Assembly (NCBI GenBank): GCA_964204605.1
Contig: OZ123195.1
Coordinates: forward strand, 1,984,001-2,048,000
DNA from: UBA961 sp014191195
Lineage (GTDB): Bacteria > Bacteroidota > Ignavibacteria > Kapaibacteriales > UBA961
Length of the DNA: 64,000 nucleotides
Direction: 5' to 3'
The position numbers were made by a program, and so were the translations under genes. The notes under the pieces were generated by a model, which saw only the letters and a program-made list of their open reading frames with translations, searched no databases and was not told the DNA's origin. Shown here piece after piece: positions 1-7,222 of this stretch. Within the stretch, counting starts at the first letter, position 1. Each line of letters opens with the position of its first letter.

Positions 1-1
1 A

Positions 2-250
2 CATCAGGTTCATGCTGGTTTAGGCGGAGCAGTTGCAGAAGCTGTCGTAAAAAACCATCCAGTTCCAATGGAATTTGTTGGAGTAAAAGATTCTTTTGGT
101 GGTAGCGGCGAACCAGAAGAACTGATGATTAAATTTGGCTTAACATGGCGTGAAATATATGCTTCTGCTTTAATAGCAATACAAAGAAGAGACGGTGGCT
201 CTTTAACTGCCACAAGGGCGATTAAAGAAGTAGCAGAATATAAGGGATAA
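2..250 (+). CDS. Transketolase, C-terminal subunit (partial, 3' end)
   Basis: The reading frame is open from the window edge to a TAA, giving the last 82 residues. The sequence HAGLGGAVAEAVV followed by PVPMEFVGVKDSFGGSG and PEELMIKFGLT matches the C-terminal domain of transketolase-type thiamine-diphosphate enzymes, where this domain helps form the dimer. In many Bacteroidota and other bacteria transketolase is split into two subunits, and this would be the C-terminal one; the part that would show split or fused is outside the window. The tail after EIYASALIAIQRR is slightly longer than usual. A terminator follows immediately. Confidence 0.85.
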   Translation, partial: HQVHAGLGGAVAEAVVKNHPVPMEFVGVKDSFGGSGEPEELMIKFGLTWREIYASALIAIQRRDGGSLTATRAIKEVAEYKG

Positions 251-265
251 AAAAAGTATAAATGC

Positions 266-295
266 AAAAAGGTGATATAATAGTCACCTTTTTTT
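266..295 (+). terminator. Intrinsic terminator after the transketolase gene
   Basis: AAAAAGGTGA and TCACCTTTTTT form a stem around an 8-nt loop (TATAATAG), ending in a run of T. It lies 16 bases after the stop codon. Confidence 0.75.
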
Positions 296-410
296 GTAGT
301 GTATTTGGTGAGAAAATTCAATGCATATTACTTTTTTAGGTTTTGATAAATTGTGTTTGTAATAATTCTTTAATAGGGGCAAGAAGTTTAATAATTTCAA
401 GGAATTCGCA

Positions 411-854
411 ATGTCACGATCATTGAACAAAGTAATGTTGATTGGCCATGTAGGTAAACAACCAGAATTCAACTTTACATCATCAGGAATGGGGGTTGCT
501 ACTTTTAGCTTAGCAACTACAGATTCATGGAAGGATAAAAACGGAACATTACACGAGCACACAGACTGGCATAATATTGTTGTGTGGAATACCCAATACA
601 GAAACCTAGCCGATATAGTACACAAATTAGTGCATAAAGGCTCTAAGTTATTTGTTGAAGGTAAGATTCGCAATAGAAGTTATGATACTAGAGAAGGGAT
701 AAAAAAGTATATAACAGAAATTGTTGCAGATAATATTATGTTATTAGATCCAAAACCGCAGCAATCGCAATCAGATGAGCTTCCCGCACCTGAACCAATT
801 GATTTTAAAGGAGAGTTTTCTTCGAATATGTCAGAAAACGATATTCCATTTTAA
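411..854 (+). CDS. ssb: Single-stranded DNA-binding protein
   Basis: This 147-residue protein binds ssDNA during replication, repair and recombination. The OB-fold occupies about residues 1-112: it begins SLNKVMLIGHVGKQPE, and contains FSLATTDSW, the conserved TDWHNIVVWN segment and KLVHKGSKLFVEGKIRNRSY. A short acidic linker leads to the C-terminal tip SENDIPF, the acidic tail that recruits partner proteins. Length and tip are normal for the family. It stands alone between two terminators, so it is probably monocistronic. Confidence 0.96.
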   Translation: MSRSLNKVMLIGHVGKQPEFNFTSSGMGVATFSLATTDSWKDKNGTLHEHTDWHNIVVWNTQYRNLADIVHKLVHKGSKLFVEGKIRNRSYDTREGIKKYITEIVADNIMLLDPKPQQSQSDELPAPEPIDFKGEFSSNMSENDIPF

Positions 855-864
855 TCGCTGCAAT

Positions 865-900
865 AAAAAAGCCATTCAATATGTGAATGGCTTTTTTTTA
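865..900. terminator. Bidirectional terminator between ssb and the rhodanese-thioredoxin gene
   Basis: AAAAAAGCCATTCA and TGAATGGCTTTTTT form a long A/T-flanked hairpin that can end transcription from both converging genes. Its right side contains the stop codon of the minus-strand gene. Confidence 0.8.
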
Positions 901-1611
901 TTTAATCTGAGATACTATTGTCTGTTTATCAATAAAACCCATATGAGACCAAGCAATACTTTTTTGTTTATATAATTGAAGATATGGCAAACCATCAATG
1001 CCCAATTCTCTGCATAAATCAGGGTTTTCATCTGCATTTATACGGATAATTTTGAGAGTGGATGTGTTCTCCAAAGCAATTTCTTCTAAAATTGGCTGTA
1101 ATTGTTTACAAGGTTTACACCAATCAGCATAAAAATCAATTAAAACCATAGAATTTGCTTGAAGTAAAGCATAAAACTGTTCTTTTGAATATCCCTTTTT
1201 TTGTGATGCTTGTTGCATAGAAACAGGAAGATTCGCAGCCCTCCAAGACATCATGCCGCCATCTAATTCCTTAATATCACGATATCCTGCAGATCGAAGA
1301 TATGAAGCAGCAGCAGAACTTCTTCCGCCACTTAAACAATACACCATAATTGTTTTGTTTTTATCAATCGACGATGTCTTTTGTTCAAAATCACCATTAT
1401 TCCAATCTATATTTATAGCATCTTGTATATGTCCGCTAGAATATTCAGCAGGCGTTCTTACATCAAGAATTATCTTATCCTGAATACTAGATAGAGAATG
1501 AGAAAATTCCTGAGAGGATAATAAATTCTTAGCATCCTGTGTTTGTGTTTTAGAGCAACCAAACACCATTAAAACACCAGAAATAAACAATGCACTTAAA
1601 ACATTTTTCAT
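898..1611 (-). CDS. Rhodanese-thioredoxin fusion lipoprotein
   Basis: 237 residues. The signal peptide ends in a lipobox (VFGC, Cys19), so it should be anchored in an envelope membrane. A rhodanese domain (about 40-130) carries DVRTPAEYSSGH and the active-site loop CLSGGRS with Cys92. A thioredoxin domain (about 135-237) follows with WCKPC (164-168) and the cis-proline region GIDGLPY. The fusion suggests handling of persulfide or other sulfane sulfur outside the cytoplasm, with the thioredoxin domain reducing the rhodanese product; that is inference. It is the last gene of the minus-strand redox/sulfur operon, 50 bases after the next rhodanese gene. Confidence 0.9.
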   Translation of the reverse strand: MKNVLSALFISGVLMVFGCSKTQTQDAKNLLSSQEFSHSLSSIQDKIILDVRTPAEYSSGHIQDAINIDWNNGDFEQKTSSIDKNKTIMVYCLSGGRSSAAASYLRSAGYRDIKELDGGMMSWRAANLPVSMQQASQKKGYSKEQFYALLQANSMVLIDFYADWCKPCKQLQPILEEIALENTSTLKIIRINADENPDLCRELGIDGLPYLQLYKQKSIAWSHMGFIDKQTIVSQIK

Positions 1612-1661
1612 GATTATAAACGATAAATTTCTAAAAAAAGATTGATAAATAATGTAATATT

Positions 1662-1970
1662 CTATTGTTTTACATTATACCAACTGCCACCATTATGGAC
1701 ATTGGTATATCCTTGAGACTTCAGAAAAGATTTAGCAGAAGAGCTTCTGGCACCAGACGCACAACATGTGATAATAGGTTTTTCTTTATCTGGTAGTTTT
1801 TTTAAATTATTTTTCAGTGAATCCAAAGGAATATTGACAGAACCTTTGCTGTGTCCACCTGCATATTCACCTGGAGATCTAACATCTACAATAATAGCGC
1901 CTTGCTGCAACAGAGATGAAATATCGACTTTTGGTCCAAAACCAAGAAGCTCTTTTAATACATTAAACAT
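1662..1970 (-). CDS. Single-domain rhodanese
   Basis: 102 residues with no signal peptide, so probably cytoplasmic. It has the rhodanese marks IIVDVRSPGEYAGGH near the N terminus and active loop CASGARS (nucleophile Cys70, preceded by Cys69), then GYTNVHNGGSW at the end. Rhodaneses carry sulfur as a cysteine persulfide. It starts 7 bases after the preceding rhodanese gene, so the two are co-transcribed. The two resemble each other and probably arose by duplication. Confidence 0.92.
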   Translation of the reverse strand: MFNVLKELLGFGPKVDISSLLQQGAIIVDVRSPGEYAGGHSKGSVNIPLDSLKNNLKKLPDKEKPIITCCASGARSSSAKSFLKSQGYTNVHNGGSWYNVKQ

Positions 1971-1977
1971 TATTATC

Positions 1978-2259
1978 TCAATTTTGTGAACAATAAAAAT
2001 TTACTTCCATCCAGCCACCAGCATTTACACAATCTATTCCTTGATTTTGTAATATATGTTGCGCCATACCGCTACGTACACCAGAAGCACAACAAAGAAT
2101 TAAAGGGGTATGTAAAGAGTGTATTTCGTCTAATCTAGACTCTAGTTCTTGTAATGGTATATTTATCGATCCGGCTACATGTCCACCCATAAATTCACCA
2201 GATGTTCTAACATCGACAATAGTACCTTTTTTTTCTGCGATTAATGTTTTGATATCCAT
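1978..2259 (-). CDS. Single-domain rhodanese
   Basis: 93 residues. It contains TIVDVRTSGEFMGGH, the loop CASGVRS with catalytic Cys57, and a closing VNAGGWMEV. Its start overlaps the stop of the upstream small membrane-protein gene (TAATG), which implies translational coupling. It is smaller than most rhodanese domains but keeps the core elements. The exact sulfur donor and acceptor cannot be read from the sequence. Confidence 0.92.
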   Translation of the reverse strand: MDIKTLIAEKKGTIVDVRTSGEFMGGHVAGSINIPLQELESRLDEIHSLHTPLILCCASGVRSGMAQHILQNQGIDCVNAGGWMEVNFYCSQN

Positions 2260-2459
2260 TAAGAATCCTTTTTATATGAAGTAGAATGAAAACTAGAGAA
2301 AAAGAGTCCACCCATAATTGCACCATATATACTGCTATGTAATGGTTTAGAGGTTATCATACAACCATTGGTACAAAGCCAATAAGCATAGTATAGATAT
2401 CCAGCAAGTGCGCCTAAAAGTATACCACTACTTGTTATTAATATATTCTTCATTATCAT
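2259..2459 (-). CDS. Small membrane protein, DUF6132-like
   Basis: 66 residues with two likely membrane segments (about 5-28 and 42-57) separated by a loop with CTNGCMITSKPLHSSIYG. The Cys-x3-Cys-x-ITS-x-P pattern followed by a second GA-rich helix resembles the DUF6132 family, often found next to rhodanese and YgaP-like genes in Bacteroidota. The function is unknown. It overlaps the methyltransferase stop by 4 bases and the next rhodanese start by 1 base, so it sits tightly inside the operon. A second ATG two codons in is an alternative start. Confidence 0.75.
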   Translation of the reverse strand: MIMKNILITSSGILLGALAGYLYYAYWLCTNGCMITSKPLHSSIYGAIMGGLFFSSFHSTSYKKDS

Positions 2460-3055
2460 ATCCTTTTTCTTCCAACAAATCGTAAAACTTGTGCAATTCC
2501 CTGATGTAAAGGCCCTTCATTCAAAACAGTTTCTTCTTCAGATACCATTATGGTTGAAAGTTCTTTAAAATCAGACATCATCATCTGTTTGGTATAGAGC
2601 ATAGACATATCTTTTGGTCCACCGGAAGTATAAGGAATTTGTAAAGGATTAAATGCTTCCAAAACAAGTGTTCCGCCAGGTTTTAGCCATGTAACCATTT
2701 TGTGATGAATAATAGATCTAATTGCATCGGGAAAATGTGCAAATATTAAAACAATTGCATCAAAAGAATCTTTAGGAAATTCAATTGTCTCTGCATTTCC
2801 TAATACATAGTGAATGTCTACCTTTTTTTCTAGAGACAGTTTTTCAGCTTTTTCTTTACCTTGAAAACTGCCATCAAAAGCAACGGTATTCCATCCTTTT
2901 GATGATGCATACACTGCATTTCTGCCTTCACCTTCGCAAGGAAACAATATATTTCCAATAGTTAATGATTCAAGTTGTTCGGCAAAAAAAGCATTTGGAT
3001 TTTTTCCATATACATATTCAGAACCACTAAATCTTATATCCCATTGATTGTTCAT
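2456..3055 (-). CDS. Class I SAM-dependent methyltransferase (TehB-like)
   Basis: 199 residues. The N terminus (WDIRFSGSEYVYGKNPNAFF) and the SAM-binding motif ILFPCEGEGRNAVYAS, then VAFDGS and the later FDAIVLIFAHFP and LKPGGTLVLEAF, are typical of small TehB/thiopurine-methyltransferase-like enzymes. The substrate is not evident. In this sulfur-related operon a thiol, selenite or tellurite-type substrate is possible, but that is inference. It starts 7 bases after the YgaP-like gene and overlaps the next gene by 4 bases. Confidence 0.88.
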   Translation of the reverse strand: MNNQWDIRFSGSEYVYGKNPNAFFAEQLESLTIGNILFPCEGEGRNAVYASSKGWNTVAFDGSFQGKEKAEKLSLEKKVDIHYVLGNAETIEFPKDSFDAIVLIFAHFPDAIRSIIHHKMVTWLKPGGTLVLEAFNPLQIPYTSGGPKDMSMLYTKQMMMSDFKELSTIMVSEEETVLNEGPLHQGIAQVLRFVGRKRI

Positions 3056-3062
3056 TAAAAGC

Positions 3063-3275
3063 CTATGGATTAGAAGATATTTTACAAGAATTAATTCCCA
3101 ACACTGAATATAATGGGCAAAAATTAATAAATGACGTTATAGTTAAAGTAAAAGCTGTACCTAATAAAACCATATCCACAATACCATCTGCGAGATTAGT
3201 AGAATTTAGATATACTAATATGGCCGATGCAGTTAATCGAATGATTTTGTCAGTAGAACCAATATTTTTTTTCAT
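3063..3275 (-). CDS. YgaP-like (DUF2892) membrane protein
   Basis: 70 residues. It opens MKKNIGSTDKIIRLTAS and has two hydrophobic helices and the conserved ending FINFCPLYSVLGINSC. This matches the DUF2892 membrane domain, which in E. coli YgaP is fused to a rhodanese. Here the same partners are separate genes in one operon, supporting a role in membrane-linked persulfide handling. It is the first gene after the Crp/Fnr regulator. Confidence 0.9.
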   Translation of the reverse strand: MKKNIGSTDKIIRLTASAILVYLNSTNLADGIVDMVLLGTAFTLTITSFINFCPLYSVLGINSCKISSNP

Positions 3276-3339
3276 AGAATAACACCTTTTTTAATAATAC
3301 AAATATGAAATATTGAAGCAGAGAATTTCGTTACAAATG

Positions 3340-3951
3340 TTACATAACAGTAATATTATTTCTACCTAGCTTTACAGAACCCATTTCTTCTAATTGTTTT
3401 AGCAGTCTAGATACAACAACTCTGGCTGTACCTAATTCTGTAGCAATTTGTTCGTGGGTTATAGATAAAACATTACTTTTTGTGATTTCAACTTTTTTAT
3501 AAAGAAAATCACTTAAACGTTGATCCATCTTTTTAAAAGTGACCGCATTTACTACATCTAAAAGCTCTTCAAAACGTTTGTGATACAGAGAAAATATATA
3601 TTCTAACCACTCTGGATATTCTTTTAACAACATACCAACGGCATGAATAGGAATAAATAAAATTTCGGAATCTTCTTCTGCGATAGCTTTTACTTTGCTG
3701 GTATCTTGGTGAATTCCGCCCAAAAAAGACATAATACAGCTTTCACCTTGTTTGATATAATAAAGCAGTATTTCCCTTCCATCTTCATCTGTGCGAAGCA
3801 CTTTAATACTGCCACTTAGAACTATTGGTATCGAATTAAGATATGCATGTTCTTGAAGGATAATATCTCCTTCTTTTACAGATTTTTTAATTCCCAAGCC
3901 TTTTAAGAGATCGGTAAAGGAATCAGACAGAACAGCATTGGTGGATTTCAT
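3340..3951 (-). CDS. Crp/Fnr family transcriptional regulator
   Basis: About 203 residues from the chosen start. Longer in-frame starts extend to 4035, but the added N terminus (MYVVKNVKYVSFQF...) does not look like this family. A cyclic-nucleotide-binding-like barrel (about 20-125) contains EGDIILQEHAYLNSIPIVLSG and ILLYYIKQGESCIMSF. The C-terminal helix-turn-helix reads ITHEQIATELGTARVVVSRLLKQLEEMG. The effector pocket does not show a cAMP signature. It lies directly upstream of the rhodanese operon in the same direction and is its likely regulator. Confidence 0.92.
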   Translation of the reverse strand: MKSTNAVLSDSFTDLLKGLGIKKSVKEGDIILQEHAYLNSIPIVLSGSIKVLRTDEDGREILLYYIKQGESCIMSFLGGIHQDTSKVKAIAEEDSEILFIPIHAVGMLLKEYPEWLEYIFSLYHKRFEELLDVVNAVTFKKMDQRLSDFLYKKVEITKSNVLSITHEQIATELGTARVVVSRLLKQLEEMGSVKLGRNNITVM

Positions 3952-4062
3952 TGAAAGTCTATAAAAAGATGATAAAACATAATGGTAAATAAGGAATTGA
4001 AATGAAACATATTTTACATTTTTTACCACATACAATCAAGTAATCAGCATAAAACAGTAATT

Positions 4063-4079
4063 TTGTCACATTATAACAA
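4063..4079. promoter_or_regulatory. Possible Crp/Fnr operator
   Basis: A 17-base dyad with outer half-sites TTGT and ACAA (TTGTCACATTATAACAA) lies between the divergent regulator gene and ychF. Size and symmetry suit a Crp/Fnr-type dimer, but the centre is imperfect and no second copy was confirmed. Confidence 0.3.
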
Positions 4080-4109
4080 TACTTGTATCATATTTATCTA
4101 AGAGAAATC

Positions 4110-5207
4110 ATGGGTATTGCCTGTGGAATTGTAGGCCTTCCAAATGTAGGAAAATCAACATTATTTAATGCTTTAACCTCATCGGTTCAGGCAGAAGCTG
4201 CAAATTATCCATTCTGTACTATCGATCCCAATGTAGGTATAGTAAATGTTCCTGACGAAAGATTAGCAGTATTAGATGCTTTATATTCTACAGAGAGAAC
4301 AGTGCCAACAACGATAGAGTTTGTTGATATTGCTGGGTTGGTTAAAGGTGCCGCCTCTGGCGAGGGATTAGGTAATCAGTTTTTATCTCATATACGCGAA
4401 GTTGATGCAATTGCCCATGTGGTACGTTGTTTTGAAGATGAAAATGTTGTCCATGTATCAAATCAGGTGAACCCACTTTCTGATATTGAAACCATTAATA
4501 CCGAATTGCTATTAAAAGATGTAGAATCGGTAGAAAAAAGAATAGAAACAGCTACTAAAAAAGCGAGAGGACAGGACAAAGAAGCAAAAGATGAATTAGA
4601 AGTATTGATTGAGCTTCGAGAATTTTTAAATACCGGAAAAACTGCTCACTTATTTCCAGTCACTGAAACCTATAAACCATTGATGAAATCTTTGTTTTTG
4701 CTTACAGATAAACCCGTGATGTTTATAGCAAATACAGATGAACAAAGCTTAAAAACAGGTAATACATATATTGATCAAGTAAAAGCTTATGCGGCATCTC
4801 AGGGTTCTATCGTGGTTCCTATTTGTGCTAAAATCGAGGCAGAAATTGCACAATTAGACAATGAAGACAGAGACTTGTTTTTACAAGATATGGGAATGGA
4901 AGAACCGGGATTATATCGTGTAATCAAAGAAGCATATTCTTTATTAGGTTTAATAACATATTTAACAGCTGGAAAAAAAGAAGTAAGGGCCTGGACTGTT
5001 AAAAAAGATTCAACAGCGCCACAAGCTGCGGGTGTAATTCATACAGACTTCGAAAAAGGATTTATCCGTGCAGAAGTGATGAAATATGCTGATTTACAAA
5101 GATTAGGTAATGAAGCAGGAGTTAAAGAAGCTGGTTTATATAAAGTAGAAGGCAAAGAGTATATTGTTCAAGATGGTGATATCATGTATTTTAGGTTTAA
5201 TGTATAG
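4110..5207 (+). CDS. ychF: Ribosome-associated GTPase/ATPase YchF
   Basis: 365 residues, the usual family size. An in-frame ATG 27 bases upstream exists, but homologues start with MGIACGIVGLPNVGKSTLFN, so this start is preferred. The G-domain has the P-loop GLPNVGKS (about 8-15), switch region ANYPFCTIDPNVG, FVDIAGLVKGA with GEGLGN, and a nucleotide specificity segment FIANTDE, where OBG proteins with ATP preference deviate from NKxD. The C-terminal TGS domain ends IVQDGDIMYFRFNV. YchF binds ribosomes and is linked to oxidative-stress responses. Confidence 0.96.
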   Translation: MGIACGIVGLPNVGKSTLFNALTSSVQAEAANYPFCTIDPNVGIVNVPDERLAVLDALYSTERTVPTTIEFVDIAGLVKGAASGEGLGNQFLSHIREVDAIAHVVRCFEDENVVHVSNQVNPLSDIETINTELLLKDVESVEKRIETATKKARGQDKEAKDELEVLIELREFLNTGKTAHLFPVTETYKPLMKSLFLLTDKPVMFIANTDEQSLKTGNTYIDQVKAYAASQGSIVVPICAKIEAEIAQLDNEDRDLFLQDMGMEEPGLYRVIKEAYSLLGLITYLTAGKKEVRAWTVKKDSTAPQAAGVIHTDFEKGFIRAEVMKYADLQRLGNEAGVKEAGLYKVEGKEYIVQDGDIMYFRFNV

Positions 5208-5234
5208 GAAAGAATGCTGAAGGGATATTATAAG

Positions 5235-5266
5235 ATCAGGGGAATTTTGTTATCAGGGGAATTTTA
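5235..5266 (+). repeat. 17-bp tandem duplication before the recombinase gene
   Basis: ATCAGGGGAATTTT occurs twice with a 17-base period, the second copy running into the recombinase start codon. It could be an integrase-binding direct repeat, a duplicated translation-initiation region, or chance. It is one of the few structured elements beside the recombinase and so a candidate part of its attachment region. Confidence 0.5.
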
Positions 5267-6111
5267 TGAATAGTGAATCAGAAGATGCAATTATAAGATT
5301 CGAAAAGTGGTTATTGTCAAAGCGATACAGCAAATCGACAATTAAAACCTATTGCGATGCATTGCGAGTATTTTTTACATATCACAAAAATATCTCGATT
5401 CAACATATCACAATGCAGCATATCATTCAGTTTAACAATGAGTATATCATAGGAAGAAGCCTATCAATTTCCTATCAGAATCAATTTGTCAATGCATTAA
5501 AACTGTTTTATTTGATAATTCGGAATACGAATTTCATCATAGAGAATATTGCAAGGCCAAGGCGTGAATATAGATTACCGAATGTGTTAAGTAAAGAAGA
5601 GGTGAAGTTACTTCTGAACATTCTCATAAATCTGAAACATAGAACAATGCTATGCTTACTGTATAGTTGTGGTTTACGAAGTGGAGAATTACTGAATCTA
5701 CAACCCATTCATATAGATTCAAAAAGAAATATCATTCTCATCAAACAGTCCAAAGGAAAAAAAGACAGAATTGTTCCTTTGAGTTCAAAGATATTAGAAA
5801 TGTTGAGAGAATATTATCGATTATACAAACCCCAAACATATTTATTTGAGGGGCAGAATATAGGAGAAAAATACGATTCCAGAAGTTTGCAATTGGTGCT
5901 GAAACAGGCTGTCAAGAAAGCAGGCATACAAAAACCGGTTACATTGCATTGGCTGCGTCATAGTTATGCAACACATCTACTGGAAAGTGGTACTGACTTG
6001 CGATACATCCAAGAATTATTGGGTCATAATAGTAGCAAAACAACAGAAATATACACCCATGTAAGCACTAAAAATATTCAACACATAAAAAGTCCATTTG
6101 ATGATTTATAA
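5266..6111 (+). CDS. Tyrosine recombinase/integrase (XerC/D-like)
   Basis: 281 residues. The N-terminal SAM-like core-binding domain (about 5-95) contains YSKSTIKTYCDALRVFFTYH. The catalytic domain holds Arg138 (CGLRSGELL), Lys163 (KQSKGKKDR), His228 and Arg231 (HWLRHSYATHLLESG), His254 (LLGHNSS) and nucleophile Tyr263 (EIYTHVS), so all six catalytic positions are present. The ending IKSPFDDL recalls the C-terminal RSPLD-type tail of integron integrases. However, the insertion between the catalytic Lys and HxxR that defines IntI is absent and the protein is 40-60 residues shorter. It lies at the left end of the accessory region and faces the same way as the cassette genes. Confidence 0.94.
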   Translation: MNSESEDAIIRFEKWLLSKRYSKSTIKTYCDALRVFFTYHKNISIQHITMQHIIQFNNEYIIGRSLSISYQNQFVNALKLFYLIIRNTNFIIENIARPRREYRLPNVLSKEEVKLLLNILINLKHRTMLCLLYSCGLRSGELLNLQPIHIDSKRNIILIKQSKGKKDRIVPLSSKILEMLREYYRLYKPQTYLFEGQNIGEKYDSRSLQLVLKQAVKKAGIQKPVTLHWLRHSYATHLLESGTDLRYIQELLGHNSSKTTEIYTHVSTKNIQHIKSPFDDL

Positions 6112-6140
6112 AAAACATATATTGACAAAAAGTAATTTTT

Positions 6141-6178
6141 CTTCGCATATACATCTAATGTATATACAATTGGCGAAG
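6141..6178. repeat. Imperfect inverted repeat downstream of the recombinase
   Basis: CTTCGC...GCGAAG encloses ATATACAT-CTA-ATGTATAT, 30 bases after the recombinase stop. There is no T-run, so it is not a standard terminator. It could be part of a recombination site or a processing hairpin. The rest of 6112-6486 shows no convincing gene. Confidence 0.5.
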
Positions 6179-6486
6179 GAAAGTATCGAGTATAGGGTAG
6201 TTATGGGCAAGGCTATGAGAAACCAGAACGTAAACAGACAGACAAGAGAACCGCCATTGGCAAAACCTTTGGACACATTTGACATTATAAAACTGTAGAC
6301 AGAGAACAGTATAAAAAGCGAAAATAATTTGACAACAATAAAATTCAAAAAAAATGAAAATAATAATCTTACTCGCAAGTTTAGTTCACGCTTCGGGTCT
6401 GGGGAAATCGATAAATTTTTAAATTTCCTTATTGGAAAGTTACATATTTTCGCTATTTTTGATTAATAAACAAAAAATAAAACAAA

Positions 6487-7080
6487 ATGAAACAAAATTT
6501 TCTAATTATAGTATTAACAGCAATAAGCTTTACTCTTTGTATCTCATCTTGCTCAAACAACAAACAACAATCAAATATAGAAATAACTAAGGTTACTATA
6601 AAACCCGAAGACGTTGTTAAACATGGCGAATACCTTGTAACCGTAATTGGCTGCAACGACTGCCATTCTCCAAAAAAAATGGGTGCCAACGGACCCGAAA
6701 TTATTCCTGAATTAATGTTGTCGGGGTATCCTTCAGACAGACCGATTATAAAATTTGATAGCAAGTTGATTAAAGAAGGTTTTGCCATGTTTTATCCCGA
6801 CCTAACAGCTTCTGCCGGACCTTGGGGTGTTTCATTCGCAGGCAATTTAACACCTGACGTAACAGGGATAGGCAACTGGACAGAGGAACAATTCAAAAAG
6901 GCAATTAGAGAAGGTAAATTCAAAGGTTCAGACGGTGGGCGAATGCTTTTACCTCCGATGCCTTGGTATAATTATGCAAGTTTAAAAGATGATGATGTTC
7001 ATGCAATATTTATGTACTTAAAAAGTATCAAACCTGTTGAGAATGTAGTTCCAGCACCCATTACTCCTGACAAAATGTAA
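6487..7080 (+). CDS. c-type cytochrome lipoprotein
   Basis: 197 residues. The signal peptide ends with a lipobox-like ISSCSN (Cys22), so the protein is probably membrane-anchored. The haem motif CNDCH is preceded by HGEYLVTVIG, the common start of a class I cytochrome c domain. The end has MLLPPMPWYNYASLKDDDVHAIFMYLKSIKPV, supplying a likely axial methionine and the final helix. Such single-haem domains often accompany dehydrogenases, but none is adjacent. It is the first gene after the recombinase; no attC-like site was found between it and the next gene. Confidence 0.9.
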   Translation: MKQNFLIIVLTAISFTLCISSCSNNKQQSNIEITKVTIKPEDVVKHGEYLVTVIGCNDCHSPKKMGANGPEIIPELMLSGYPSDRPIIKFDSKLIKEGFAMFYPDLTASAGPWGVSFAGNLTPDVTGIGNWTEEQFKKAIREGKFKGSDGGRMLLPPMPWYNYASLKDDDVHAIFMYLKSIKPVENVVPAPITPDKM

Positions 7081-7222
7081 TGAGGGATTTATTTCTATAC
7101 GGTTACCCAAAATGATTTATATAACATAATAAATGAAGTGAAAAAACCTACTTATTAAAGGTCCAACCAGAGTTGGAAAAAGGTACTACGGAGCAGCCTT
7201 TGGCAGTGAAACACTTGAAAAA

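Noticed and set aside
10..321. A 103-residue minus-strand ORF at the window edge.
   Set aside because: It lies antisense to the transketolase frame, which matches a known family, and shows no domain of its own.
3330..3343. GTTAC direct repeats at the end of the Crp/Fnr gene as a regulator site.
   Set aside because: They are a direct rather than inverted repeat overlapping a stop codon; nothing else supports an operator.
6230..6330. A possible attC-like site near CCGCCATTGGCAAAACC after the recombinase.
   Set aside because: Only a short stretch resembles the left arm, and no right arm or AAC/GTT pair could be placed.
6106..6378. A hydrophobic minus-strand ORF downstream of the recombinase.
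   Set aside because: It covers the inverted repeat and AT-rich noncoding DNA, and the Leu/Phe/Ile content follows from base composition.
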